Shown here: piece by piece, positions 9,839 through 20,306 of the stretch | Position numbering within the stretch: the first letter of the stretch is position 1 | How the letters are laid out: each line of letters opens with the position of its first letter | Source of the DNA: Suillus spraguei | Taxonomy: Eukaryota > Basidiomycota > Agaricomycetes > Boletales > Suillaceae | NCBI GenBank assembly: GCA_016800925.1 | Contig: JABCPU010000011.1 | Span: 248,001-312,000 of the forward strand | Reading direction: 5' to 3' | DNA: 64,000 nucleotides | The notes under the pieces: generated by a model | The model's input: the letters and a program-made list of their open reading frames with translations, nothing else | Databases searched by the model: none | Told to the model about the DNA's origin: nothing | Made by a program: the position numbers and the translations under genes

Positions 9839-11276
9839 ATGGAGACACTATACATCGTCTGGGGACTAATGATCCTCGTGATTCTCATAGCTCTGGGCTT
9901 TGGATCAATCGATATCCCCCCGCCGCCAGAGCCACCATCCTCGGGTGTATATTCACCATCAGACTCACCCTACGCGCCTGCTCTCTCGCAGCAAGGGACA
10001 TACCGCCACCCACTGCACGGCCAGTTCCCGGCACCTCATCTAGCAATCCAATATCCACAGATCCCTTCAAGCTATTCTATAGTTCAAGCGCCTTCGAGTC
10101 CACAACCCTCGCCATACCAGCCTCGTCGCCTGCCGATCGCACAATGCCCTCCACAAGCCACCACTCCCCTTTTATCTCGTGATGCCTTGGTGCCCAAACC
10201 CGTATGTTACACCCCTCAGGTTCGTTCTAGCACGTTATATATGTTGTTTACTCACCTCTTCGACACGTATCAACCAAGTCGTCCTGCAAGAGCACCGCGG
10301 GCACCTGTAGTGCCCGTAGTCACTGAACGTCCTGTTGCAAGAACACCGCAGGTTCCTACAGTACCTGTAGTCACTGACCCCCGTGAACGTCCTATTGGAA
10401 GCGCGCTGCGGGTATCTGGATCACCCGTAGTCATTGAACAACCTGTTGCAAGAGCGCTGCAGGTTCCTGCAGCACCTATAGAGGTTGATCCCCGTGAACG
10501 TCCTGTTGGAAGCGCGCTGCGGGTACCTGTAGTGCCCATAGTCATTGAACGTCCTGCTGCAAGAGCGCAAGAGATACCTGTAGTGCGTGTAGTCATTAAT
10601 CCCCACGAAGACCTCAAGTCTCTTCGTCTCAAGGCCAAAGAGGAGGGGGATCTGATGGGAAAATGCTTCAAGGAGAGGAACGAAGCGAAAGCTAGGAATG
10701 ACTAACAGCGCGTCAAAGAGCTTAACCGGAGGGGTGAAGCACACAGGGAAAACATGATGCTCCTCGACAAGGAAGCCAGCGCGAAGATATTCCAAGGTAC
10801 GAAAACAAAAGGAACATACAAAATTCAGAAAGCTTACTCGGACTCCTACCTCATACAGAGAATAATCAAGTTTATTATGTTCCTTTGAAGGGCAGCGCTG
10901 TCTGATATTTTTCAGAACCATAGAAATCCAGTCAATCTCCATGGACTCCGTGTCTCAGAAGCCAAGTCCTATTTCGACATCGCTGTTCAAGGAACTCGGG
11001 ATCGTGAAGAATCATCACTTCGTGTGATCGTAGGTAAGAAATAATGACACCTTTCAGCTTTGCTCAGCGATGGTAAAACTACTCAGGAAAGGGAAATCAT
11101 TCCGATAACAACACCCCGAAGATCAAACCTGCAATCCGGGCTCACGGGAAAAGGTGTGCACACCACCTAGTACACATCTTTGTAGGTTTTTCTCATTATG
11201 GATACTGTGCAGTTTGGGCTTGTCGATTGCAGTCGACCCTCGCAACGATGGCTGTCTTATTGTGAACTTTAAGTGA
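9839..11276 (+). pseudogene. DUF1771-Smr copy D, interrupted by one stop codon
   Basis: METLYIVWGLMILVILIALGF is a membrane helix (about residues 5-22). A proline-rich block (SPSDSPYAP) and then six half-repeats of the Pro/Val/Arg type follow to about 10605. The intron present in B and E at this point has lost its CAG acceptor, but its 54 bases read through in frame. DUF1771 starts KSLRLKAKEEGDLMGKCF and is cut by TAA at 10703-10705, where copy E has CAA (GACTAA against GAGCAA). Beyond the stop all Smr exons remain clean: NLHGLRVSEA, GKGNHSDN, VDPRNDGCLIVNFK and TGA at 11274-11276. The gene is either recently inactivated or makes a 288-residue membrane-anchored repeat protein without Smr. DLHG is NLHG here. 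Confidence 0.75.
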
Positions 11277-12160
11277 ACCCATTGAATGCCAAAACTTGTG
11301 ATCTCCACGTATCTTGCAATTTCAATGCAAAGTACCTGCTTGTTTTGTGCTGACGCAAATACTCTCTTTACATACCAGAGTGTGTACGATAGTATACTTA
11401 CTCAGGTATTCAATCGTATAGTGTGGTCTTTGCGAGTCGCTCGGACACAGTCTGATCTTTCCAAAAACGCGAGTCGTTATTGCCACTACTACTGTGCTAC
11501 AGGGCTTCAGCCTGGTGACTATGACTAAGGGAGACACGATACTGAGCAGTTTTGGCGGAGGCGTGCAGCGCCTCCCGGTCCCGGACCTGCGGGCGAAGAT
11601 GAGCTGCGATTCCCATTGCTTTAGGAGTCCGACGACGCGTCGAGCGAGCCGAGGATACCCGCAGCATTTAGGAGGAGGGCGAGTACTCCTGTTTTAGCGA
11701 ACGTATGGCATTGTGCAGCACAGAAATTCGTCTTGAATGGCTGGGGTTGCTTGCAGGTATGGCGCGAGAATTTGAGCATGTTCTCTTAAGTAAATCTGAA
11801 AGGCAGAGGGATGTATCCTACTGCCCTCGGATGCGAAAAGTAAAACTCTTCATGCAACAGGAATGGCTCACGCCTTGCTTTAAAGTACTGGATTGCGCTT
11901 GAATAACCTCCTGTTGTCGTTCAGAATTGTCGTACTACTCAAGCAGTCACAAGTGCATTCATTCTCCACGTAAGGAGTGATCCGAATTCTATATTCCTCG
12001 CCGGAAATTGGTTAACTACTGGACGATATCTCTTTCCCTTACGGTGAAGGGCCAGGTGTATTACGACAACAAGGTATACTGCCACAGCTCAGTCATTCTA
12101 GTTTTCTTTTGCGTTATACCAGTATGCCGCTTCAAGAGGATCGAAGTTAGCCTCTAGACG
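11277..12160. other. Non-coding flank of copy D
   Basis: 11285-11415 matches the 3' flanks of copies C (7430-7585) and E (17300-17440), so the duplicated unit extended past the stop codon. From about 11415 the sequence is unique to this copy. Short open frames near 11500-11900 show no splice signals, repeats or domain I recognise. Confidence 0.5.
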
Positions 12161-13923
12161 TCAGGACCAAGACCATACAAGTACCCACGCGATGCCAGCA
12201 GTTTGGAGGGTTCTGCAGAAAGGATCTCGTTACTAAACAAAAACAGGACAAATTAGGAACGCACGAGAGAAATCCGCAGAACATAGCAGATGTCGCAATA
12301 GTTCTGCCCTGCGATGGTGCCAAAGCGCCGAGCACACCAATCTGTATACCTAGCGATCCGAGATTTGCAAATCCACAGAGGGAATACGATGCAATCTTAA
12401 AGGCACACTGCGACAGAGGGTTCGAACTTGCTTGGATGCTTGATAGTTCTACAATAATTAACCATTAGTTGCATTCCCGTAATTGGGGTCATGAAAGTAC
12501 CCAAGTACGCAGCAAATTTGTTTGCAACTAGTTTCGTTGCTAATGACTGTGAGACTCGGAGAATCCCATCACTGGGAACACCTCGAAAAATATTAGCTTG
12601 AATGACTCAAGATCGCAGGAATGTGTGCAGACCCAAGAACAAGGCGATAGGATACCCAATGTATCCCAAAACTAGCTGTAGAGTAAGTTGGTAGAATAAC
12701 CATGCACTTGGAAAAACAATGAATCCCACGTTCGATGAAGAATGTGTTTCATGTACTCACAATCCTTTGACCATCCATTGCATGACACCGAGCTTTATCA
12801 TAAGTTAGCATTGAGGGCTCAAAGTAGAGCCTAGTCACTGACATAGTACAGCATTTGAATCGTGGCGATGAAGAAGATAACCGCCGAGAGCTGCGATCTA
12901 ATGAAGTCAAGCATTCAAAACTGAGGACACCACTTTCATACCACGTTCACAAAAAACCATTTCTTCGCAATGGTTTCTGCATCAAAGAAGAACTCAGCTC
13001 CGACAAGGGCTTCTGATAAGAAGTCGTTTGCAAGATCCGCAACGTATTTGAAGAAGGAAAAACCAGCGCAAGCCTTGAGCACAAAAAGAGCAATAGTTTG
13101 TTGAAGGAAAAGGCCAACTATCACGGTAGGCCTTACATTCTAAATCAGCAGAAGCCATAGGCTGAGAGGGGGGCACCAACCAGCAAATGGCGCCGACCTG
13201 TTCACGGACCACAGGTAGAAACCGCACTGGAAAATAAACAACCCAAGCACTGAGATTGCTCGATGTCCATAATTGCTATTCTATAACGACGTCAGCTTAC
13301 CAAAAATTAATTCAAGACGACAGAACTCACGCCAGTGAGCGGGAATCCGAAAGCAGACCCGGACACGATAGTAAGAAGGCAAAGCCATCCAATTGTCAAT
13401 CTGATTACCCGAGGAAGCTTGTACCAAGGCACCTGTACGCATGATATCCATACAACGTTAATAGGCTCTGTTACCACCGAATTGGGAATGAAGCAGAACG
13501 CAATAACACTTAACAGTACAGATAATCAGCAAAGGGAATGATATTGCGTAGAAGTCGCTACTTACAGTAAGAAAAACCACGCGAAAAATGTCTGCACGAC
13601 CCCTCGAAAACCATTAGTGTTTGTTAATCGAGAGAATCAGAGAAGATGTCATACCATTGTCCACGTGTCGCTGGCAAAATGGTGGAAGAGATCCACCATC
13701 CGAGGATGAGTGCAGCGAGGGCGATTAGGATGACAATACGGAATCTCTTGTTGAACGTGTCCTTCGCTAGCATCCCTCTGTCCTTTTCTTGCGCGCCTTC
13801 CAGATCGCACCCAGGGTCTACAGCGGGTGCGACTTTCTTGCCTTCATCAGAGTCCGTAGAGATGGACGTCCTCCTCTGTATGAACTGGTTCTCTGCATCA
13901 AAACTGCCTGCTGCAGCTGCCAT
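12161..13923 (-). pseudogene. Concentrative nucleoside transporter, internally deleted
   Basis: Minus-strand exons match the CNT family of cation-coupled nucleoside carriers. In order: acidic N-terminus, helix RIVILIALAALILGWWIS, then VVQTFFAWFFLL, SGSAFGFPLTG, HRAISVLGLFIFQCGF, FFVNVLSAVIFFIAT and LGVMQWMVKG. Next comes a jump to [48 protein letters not shown] and [13 protein letters not shown], with TGA at 12163-12161. The whole middle of the family, which contains the NISGAEA-type and GQGESA-type substrate region, is absent; a 54-nt intron (12707-12760) spans the deletion and would join the ends in frame. In addition the first intron junction is one base out of frame: the run of four C at 13600-13603 would restore VVQT if one base shorter. 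Probably a dead gene. Confidence 0.78.
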
Positions 13924-14084
13924 GTTGAGGCAGAGGTCACCGTATGCGGCGTCATGCGATAGCCTGATAAGAGTCTTGGTGACAGTCCCATGGCAATTGC
14001 CGGAGTAATTTCATGAGCAAACAGCTGTCGGGTAGATGAACCTCCCCCCCGGTGCGTGTACACGTGGAGCAATGCTCTTACTCT

Positions 14085-14341
14085 TGCGGCACCTTCCAAG
14101 TCAAATACACCGCACACCGATGCCAGCAGCGAGTCCTATTCTTCTAGTAATTCAGCAGTTCCTTACCCCGTTTCCACATTGCACGTCATGACGGTGCGCT
14201 ATGTATATCATGATGCTGGTGATGAAACTGAGCTTGGATGGTTCTTGAAGCTTGAGGGCTCCCAGTTGTAATGCGAACAGGAGTCAGCTAGGCGAATTGG
14301 ATCTGCACGGATTCACTACGCCATATCATACTACAGTCGTT
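14085..14341 (+). pseudogene. X-cassette and broken Smr exon
   Basis: Second copy of the X cassette (readable as TLAAPSKSNTPHTD and VRYVYHDAGDETELGWFLKL, ending at TAA near 14271). It is followed by 'gcgaacaggagtcagctaggcgaattggatctgcacgg', the damaged start of an Smr exon (ELDLHG). The exon remnant is cut by the inverted-repeat element beginning at 14342. Sequence right of that element (15246-15300, 'ggtatgtgatat..atgagtatg') resembles 17826-17865 downstream of the third X-cassette. Confidence 0.65.
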
Positions 14342-15245
14342 TGCATTAAAAAGTTCACCCCTTGATTTGGACTGCATATATTTGGTGAGCGTACGTACCT
14401 CCACCGAAACCTCTAACCTTAACCACAACAGCCATTGTCACACTGCCGATCGGACACCAAGTCTCAACTTGAACAATTGTATGTATTCCGTTTGTTCCCC
14501 TTTGAGCTGATAGTCTTCATTCTTAGGGCTTGTGACGTCCCGGTGTAGTCAATCGAGCACTGGACTCTTAATTGGAGTGTAGCTCCGGCCTCATTTGTAG
14601 GGTCACTATGATTGTGTAGACTCATTGCACAAATTTGCCGCCTTCCCTACAGGGTTTTCGCGCTATTCAGGTGAACTATGCCGTCCACAAGGCCTTCTTA
14701 TGGACATGAGCTTCGTCTCTACAAGGTATGGTATGATTTATGTTTGACTAGCTGACAATGCTAACCTTATCAATATCTCGCGATGGTATAGGCTCGAATA
14801 TATCTTATTGTTTTGCCATCCATATATAAGGTGAGTCCAATCCTCGCGAGCTGCTCTTGGATTTCGTCGAGGAACAGGGATGGGTTGGCATCAAGAATGG
14901 ATGTGATAAATGAGAGGTCCTGTTGGTTAAGGATACGAGGCTTGCCACGACGACGAGCAAATGGATTTCTTGCATGCCCGAAATCTTGGTGAAGTGTCAA
15001 AATCTTGTAGATACTTCGCTGACTACACCCAGCAAGTTGCGCTATTTCGGCAATTGTCTTCTGTTGCTGAAAATGCCAAATAATAATCCTCTCGTACCTA
15101 TTCCGTGAGGTGTGGAGACATGATATCATAGAATACTAATGTGACAAGTCACCCGGCAAACACATATTTTGAGAATACTCAGAGAGGTTTTTTTGTAGGT
15201 ACAAATATATGCAAACTCGTTGCAAGGGGTGAACTTTTTAATGCA
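14342..15245. mobile_element. Tc1/mariner-IS630-like remnant with about 44-bp TIRs
   Basis: Left end 'tgcattaaaaagttcacccctt' (14342-14363) is the perfect reverse complement of the right end 15224-15245. The similarity resumes after a short divergent patch as 'tgcatatatttg' on both sides, giving TIRs of about 44 bases. A TA occurs inside each tip, consistent with the TA target of this superfamily. The element is about 900 bases and carries only the N-terminal part of a transposase on the minus strand; the part from 14370 to 14760 is unrelated to a DDE domain as far as I can see. Non-autonomous. Confidence 0.8.
14770..15129 (-). pseudogene. Truncated IS630/Tc1-type transposase N-terminus
   Basis: An open frame of 119 codons. 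It has a helix-turn-helix of the transposase type (KTIAEIAQLAGCSQRSIYKI), then an Arg-rich linker FARRRGKPRILNQQDL, and a second segment ANPSLFLDEIQEQLARIG typical of the region before the DDE domain. Coding similarity ends near 14815 (ARIGLTL), after which the frame wanders to a stop. No DDE/DDD catalytic residues remain, so no transposition activity is expected. Confidence 0.8.
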
Positions 15246-15429
15246 CGCCAGAGATATTCATGGTATGTGATATACTATTACATAATGAGTATGATACATT
15301 GTATGATACCATAAGAAGTGTTTCGGTGTAGTACTTCATTCTGCTTTGTGGTTTTGATGTAGTATATAACGATGTAGTGATATGGTGTAAGTACGTACGG
15401 TATTCTCGAAGCTTCAATTTACTGATTCG

Positions 15430-15671
15430 AATGAAGCTAGTATATCATACTCGGATAAAGCCATCAAGGAGGCTCGACAGCGGGGGGATTCACAGATCCG
15501 CTTCATTGTTGGTACGTGATATATTGAACTTTACTGCAGCACTTACAAACTGGTACCCGACGGATTTGATCCGAGTACTGCAGCCGCTGGGCCATTCAAT
15601 CTGCGGTTCTACCAAACAAAGACATGATGTTGATGTTTTGTATGTATATGTGACATAACCCCGATGCTGTA
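15430..15671 (+). pseudogene. Single Smr exon fragment ahead of copy E
   Basis: 15437-15515 reproduces part of the Smr exon (ISYSDKAIKEARQRGDSQIRFIVG) including its GTACGT donor, with the preceding LDLHG part missing. The 3' flank that normally follows copies A/B (ACCCGACGGATTTGAT and the 'aacaaagacatg' block) continues to about 15640. It is a deletion product of an A/B-type copy whose downstream flank now abuts the copy E promoter. Confidence 0.7.
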
Positions 15672-15759
15672 GACATGAGGCGGCGCTTTGATGGTCATGG
15701 TTTCCACTAGTTCTCAACCATCATAACAGGACCTTTGTTTATCTCGGACTCACATCATT
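15672..15759 (+). repeat. Conserved 5' flank, copy E
   Basis: 'gacatgaggcggcgctttga', 'tagttctcaacca' and 'aacaggacctttgttt' in the same order and spacing as before copies B, C and D, ending at the ATG of copy E. Confidence 0.7.
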
Positions 15760-17293
15760 ATGGAGACGCTATACATCGTCTGGGGACTGACGTTCCTCGT
15801 GATTCTCATAGCTCTAGACTTTGCGTTAATCGATGACTCCCCGCCACCGGAGCCACCATCCCTGGGTGTATGTTCACCATCAGATTCACCCTACTTGCAT
15901 GCTTCCTCGCAGCAAAGGACATACCACCAGCCCCCGCCACCACATCTAGTAATCCAACATCCCCAGACTCCTTCAAGATATTCTACAGTTCAAGCGCCTT
16001 CGAGATTCCAGCCTTTGCCGTACCAGCCTTATCGCCCGCCAAGCACACAATACCACCCACAAGCCACCACTCCCCTTTTATCTCGTGATGCCTTGGCGCC
16101 CAAGCCCGTTTGTTACACCCCTCAGGTTCGTTCTAGCACGTTATATCTGCTGTTTACTCACCTCTTCGACATGTAGCAGCCAGGTCCTCCTGCTGCAAGA
16201 GCACTGCGGGCACCTGCAGTACCCGTAGTCATTGAACGTCCTGTTGCAAGAGCGCCGCAGATTCCTGCAGTACCCGTAGTCATCGATCCCCGCGAACGCC
16301 CTGTTAGAAGCGCACTACAGGTACCTGTAGTGCCTTTAGTCTTTGAACGTCCTATTGCAAGAGCGCCGCAGGTTCCTGCAGCACCCATAGAGATTGACCC
16401 CCGTGAACGACCTGTTGGAAGTGCGCTGCGGGTACCTGTAGTGCCCGTAGCGATTGAACATCATGTTACAAGAGCACCGCAGGTTCCTGCAGTACCCATA
16501 GAGATTGAGCCCCGTGAACGTCCTGTTGGAAGCGTGCAGCGGGTTCCTGCAGTGCCCGCAGTCATTGAACGTCCTGCTGCAAGAGCCCCAGAGACACCTG
16601 TAGCGCGTGTAGTAATTGACCCCCACGAAGACCCCAAGTCTCTTCGTCTCAAGGCCATACGGGAGGGAGATCGGATGGCAAAATGCTTCAAGGAGAGGAA
16701 CGAAGCGAAAGCTAGGAATGAGCAACAGCGCGCTAAAGAACTTAACCAGAGGGGTGAGGCACACAGGGAAAACATGATGCTCCTCGACAAGGAAGCCAGC
16801 GCAAAGATTTTTCAAGGTACGAAATCAACAAAATGAACGTGCAGAAGGAAGCTTACTCGGACTTCTGCCTCGTACAGAGAATAACCAAGTTTGTTGTATT
16901 CTTTTCAGGGGCAGCGCTGTCTGACCTTTTTCAGAACCGCAGAAATCCAGTCGATCTCCACGGACTCTATGTCTCAGAAGCCAAGTCCTATTTCGACATC
17001 GCTGTTCAAGGAGCTCGGGACCGTGAAGAATCGTCACTTCGTGTGATCGTAGGTAAGACATAGTGTCACCTTTCAACTTTCCTCGGTGACAGTAAAACTA
17101 CTCAGGAAAGGGAAATCACTCTGATAACAACGCCCCGAAGATCAAACCTGCAATCCAGGCTCACGGGAAAAGGTAAGCACATCACCTAGTACATGTCTTT
17201 GTAGGTTTTTCTCATCCTGGATATTGCAGTTTGGGATTGTCGATTGCAGTGGATCCTCGCAATGATGGCTGTCTTATCGTGAGTATTAAGTGA
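15760..17293 (+). CDS. DUF1771-Smr protein, copy E (intact, membrane-anchored)
   Basis: The best preserved long form: exons 15760-16125, 16180-16816, 16878-16888, 16935-17052, 17106-17172 and 17230-17293 give 420 residues with no stop. Residues about 5-22 (YIVWGLTFLVILIALDF) form one membrane helix. Residues 30-122 are proline-rich with SPSDSPY and ATTPLLSRDAL. Residues about 123-285 are eight half-repeats alternating 20 residues (RPVARAPQVPAVPIEIDPRE) and 17 residues (RPVGSALRVPVVPVAIE). DUF1771 follows (KSLRLKAIREGDRMAKCF, ending LDKEASAKIF), then Smr with DLHGLYVSEAKSY, GKGNHSDN and VDPRNDGCLIVSIK. The topology suggests a nucleic-acid-binding Smr head on a long extended stalk tethered to a membrane. 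Function is inferred from domains only. Confidence 0.85.
16180..16620 (+). repeat. 111-nt coding tandem repeat (37 residues) in copy E
   Basis: Four tandem units, each a 60-nt half encoding RPVARAPQVPAVPIEIDPRE and a 51-nt half encoding RPVGSALRVPVVPVAIE, with substitutions. Copy D has three units (about 10270-10605), B and C only one or less. Period multiples of three keep the frame, so unit number can change without breaking the gene. The composition (Pro, Val, Arg, Ala; acidic Glu/Asp at joins) predicts an extended, unstructured stalk. Confidence 0.8.
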
Positions 17294-17479
17294 ACCCACT
17301 GAATGCCAAATTTATTGTGATCTCCATTATCTTGCAACTTGTGCAAAGTACTTGTTGGTTCTGTGCTGCTCTCTTCGTTACATACCAAAAAGTGTGTACG
17401 ATGGTGTAGTTATTCAAAGTATTCAATTGGTGTATAGTGCAGGCTGTGCAGCTGAGGCCTTGATCAAGGTTCGCTACTG

Positions 17480-18360
17480 ATTTAGTGACGGCACCTTACG
17501 AGTCAAACATGTTGCACACTGATGCCGGCAGCGAGTTCCACTCTTCTAATTCACCAGTGTCATTCTGCATGCTCCTTACCCCGTTTGCACAAGCCCAGAG
17601 CCTATATGCATCTAGCAGAACAACGAGGTCTATGCACGTTGCATGCCATGATGGTGTGCTATGTCACATGCTGATGATGAACCTAAGCTTGGATGGTTCT
17701 TGCAGCTTGATGGCTCCCTCTACTTGTAATGTGAACAGGATCTCCACGGACTATACATCAAAGGAGCTGCATCATATTATCAAGGAAGCTCCGCACTCAC
17801 TGGGATTCACAGGTTCACTTGATTGTTGATATGTGATAAACTACTAATGAGTATGGCACAGACATAGAATTTATGCTAATCAAGCATCAGCGAGTTAGAT
17901 TGTGCTACGCAGTGCTCCGTGCACAGCACTCTGTAGTGAATTATGTTTCCCTGATGAGATACAGGCATTTGCGGCGGCAAAGGCTTACAGTAATTATGAA
18001 CCAGGTCCATCTCGCCAAAATTAAAGCGTCCCTATAGTAATAGTATACATATGAGATGCGTACGTATACAAGCCGGGCGGGTCGGGAGAGACTTATTGAT
18101 TTCAACTGAATAACATCTGTTGGGGAGCCTGAAGAAACGGCTCATGCGCTTCTATCAATTGGCAAGTCTCAGTCCACGACCAACCTTTCATTGTGTGCAC
18201 CGGCTGATTCATAACTTCTTGTGCCGGAGGAGAATATGCCAGTGGTTTGTCAGTGGATCTACTCTAGTATCAATCCCCCGCTTACTATTAGCTAAACTAG
18301 TATTTGTCAATAGCAGAATAGTGCTGATGTGGGCCCACAGATCTAGCACACATCCACGTG
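17480..18360 (+). pseudogene. Third X-cassette and Smr remnants
   Basis: 17294-17470 repeats the 3' flank of copies C and D. 17480-17730 is the X cassette. 17735-17830 starts with 'gtgaacaggatctccacggactatacatcaaagg', an Smr exon remnant (DLHGLYIK) that degenerates at once. 17960-18035 matches the damaged GKG exon at 7965-8030. 18290-18350 ('attagctaaactagtatttgtc..gtgggcccacag') is a remnant of the last Smr intron. Thus the order of the C 3' region is repeated here, with similar damage. Confidence 0.6.
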
Positions 18361-18590
18361 CCTACCTCTGATCAGAACATAGATGCATGTGTACAATTAT
18401 CAATGATCACCGTATCCATTTTCATGCATACCGTTGTGACATAACTTCTGATATGCCGTCCGCGTGTTGCCAGTCAGGGTTCTCCCTTGAATGTTATTTT
18501 TATCGTGGAATATAGATGTAGGCGTTAGTGCTCAGTGTGTCTAGCTAGCGATAAGGCCTTCCATTCGTCTGCATCCCTCACCGCATCATC

Positions 18591-19976
18591 ATGCAGATGT
18601 TCCTCCCTTCTGTATTATTGGCCCTCAAGGCTCTATTGAAGGGCCCAACTTGGTTGCTATCGAAAGTAATCTCCATATTTGACTTTGGCAGGAACGAGTC
18701 CCCGCCACTACCTATATCATCCCCGGCTCCATGTTCACTATCTGATTCACCATACGAGAGTGCTTACTCGCAGCCTGTTCGAGGATCATATGAACTCACC
18801 CGCTTGCAGCAGCAAAGATCAACTTACTCGCCACCACGTCCAGCAGCCGAATACTCTCAGTCCCCTTCCGCCCATCAATCACCTTCGCAACATCAAGGAT
18901 CAGACGAACTCACCCGCTCACAGCAGCAAAGATCAACTTACCACTCATACCCACCACCACGTCCAGCAGCCAAATCCTCTCAGGCCCTTTCCGCTCATCA
19001 ATCCCCTTCCACTCATCAATCACCTTCGCAGCACACACCACATCGGCTTCGTCGCCAACCGAGCGTACGATTCCCTGCACAACCCACGCCCCTCGACTCT
19101 CCTGATGTTACTCGGGTGACCGAACCTGTCCGAGGTTCCATCCCTCAGGTCTGTCTTAGCATGATACATCTGGCAGTACTGTCTACTCACCTCTTTGACA
19201 CAGCGACCACGTCGTTCTTCTGGGCCCGAATTAGTTACAAGAGCACCAGAGATTGTTGCGACGTCCGTTGTGATTGACCCCTATGAAGATGCCGATACTC
19301 TTCGTTCCAAAGCCAGAATTGAAGGGGATTATATGGAAGAATGTTTCAAGCAAAGCCGCGAAGCATTCGCTCGTAATGAACGAGGGCTTGCTAAACAGCT
19401 TTCCCTGAAGGGTGAGGCGTACAAAGCCAACATGCTACGCTTAGATAAGGAAGCTAGCATGAAGATATATGAAGGTATGAAACTGATGGATTGCAGCATG
19501 CAGGATTCGCCAACTTACCTCCAGCCTCACCTAGAGCATAATCAAGTTTGTTGTTGTTCTTATGAAACATGCTGCTATCCGACACTTTCCCTAGAGATAC
19601 ACCGGGTCCAACACGATTGATCTCCACGGACAATTTGTCCCAGAAGCCAAAGCATACTTCGACGACGCTGTTGAAGAAGTTCGGGGCCGTGAAGAATCGT
19701 CACTTCGTGTGATCGTGGGTAAGACATCATCTACACACACTCAACTCCGTTTCTCGTTGATTGAAAACCTGCTCAGGAAGGGGAAATCACTCTGAAAATA
19801 ACATAGCGAGGCTCAGACCTGCAATCCAAGAGTATGGGAGAAGGTATGTGTATTGCAAATGTATACCCATAAGTTGGTTTTCATCGTAGATGTCATGCAG
19901 TTTGGGTCTGGTCGTTGAAGTAGATCCTGATAATGAAGGCTGCCTTGTTGTAAGTCTCAATCCCCAACTAAGTTGA
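18591..19976 (+). CDS. DUF1771-Smr protein, copy F (intact, divergent)
   Basis: Exons 18591-19148, 19204-19474, 19535-19545, 19595-19718, 19777-19843 and 19901-19976 give 368 residues. The N-terminus MQMFLPSVLLALKALLKG is hydrophobic but differs from the METLYI form; it could be an anchor or signal. Residues 60-165 are a Ser/Gln/His/Pro-rich region with imperfect repeats ELTRLQQQRSTY, SAHQSPSQH and PPRPAA. DUF1771 reads LRSKARIEGDYMEECFKQSR through LDKEASMKIYE. Smr carries IDLHGQFVPEA, GRGNHSEN (Lys changed to Arg against the other copies) and VDPDNEGCLVVSL. Exon phases equal those of A and E, so it belongs to the same family. It has its own upstream sequence, and is the likely donor of the first half of copy B. 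Confidence 0.83.
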
Positions 19977-20306
19977 ATGGCAATACCCACATACCCACAC
20001 GCGCATCTACTTTTTTGTGTTATTCTTTCCCTTTTCATTGTATGATACTATAAGAAGTGTTTTGGTGTAGCATATAATGATGTAGTGATATGGTGTTACG
20101 GTAGTCTTAAAGCTTCAATTTGCTGACCCGACCGGATCGGAACGGGACTAGGAGACTATTAACTGAAAGTATCAAAGGTTCGACCACAAGTTGCTGTACG
20201 TACAAAAGAAAAGGAACTATCTGTTGGTTCACTCCAAGCGGCTCAAGGTGGACACGTTGGCTGGCTAGCAGCACATATAATCCAAACTTCCGACGCCTGC
20301 GCGCTG

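Noticed and set aside
14770..15129. Transposase frame considered as an active gene
   Set aside because: Only the helix-turn-helix and linker remain, no DDE region, and the element is cut internally.
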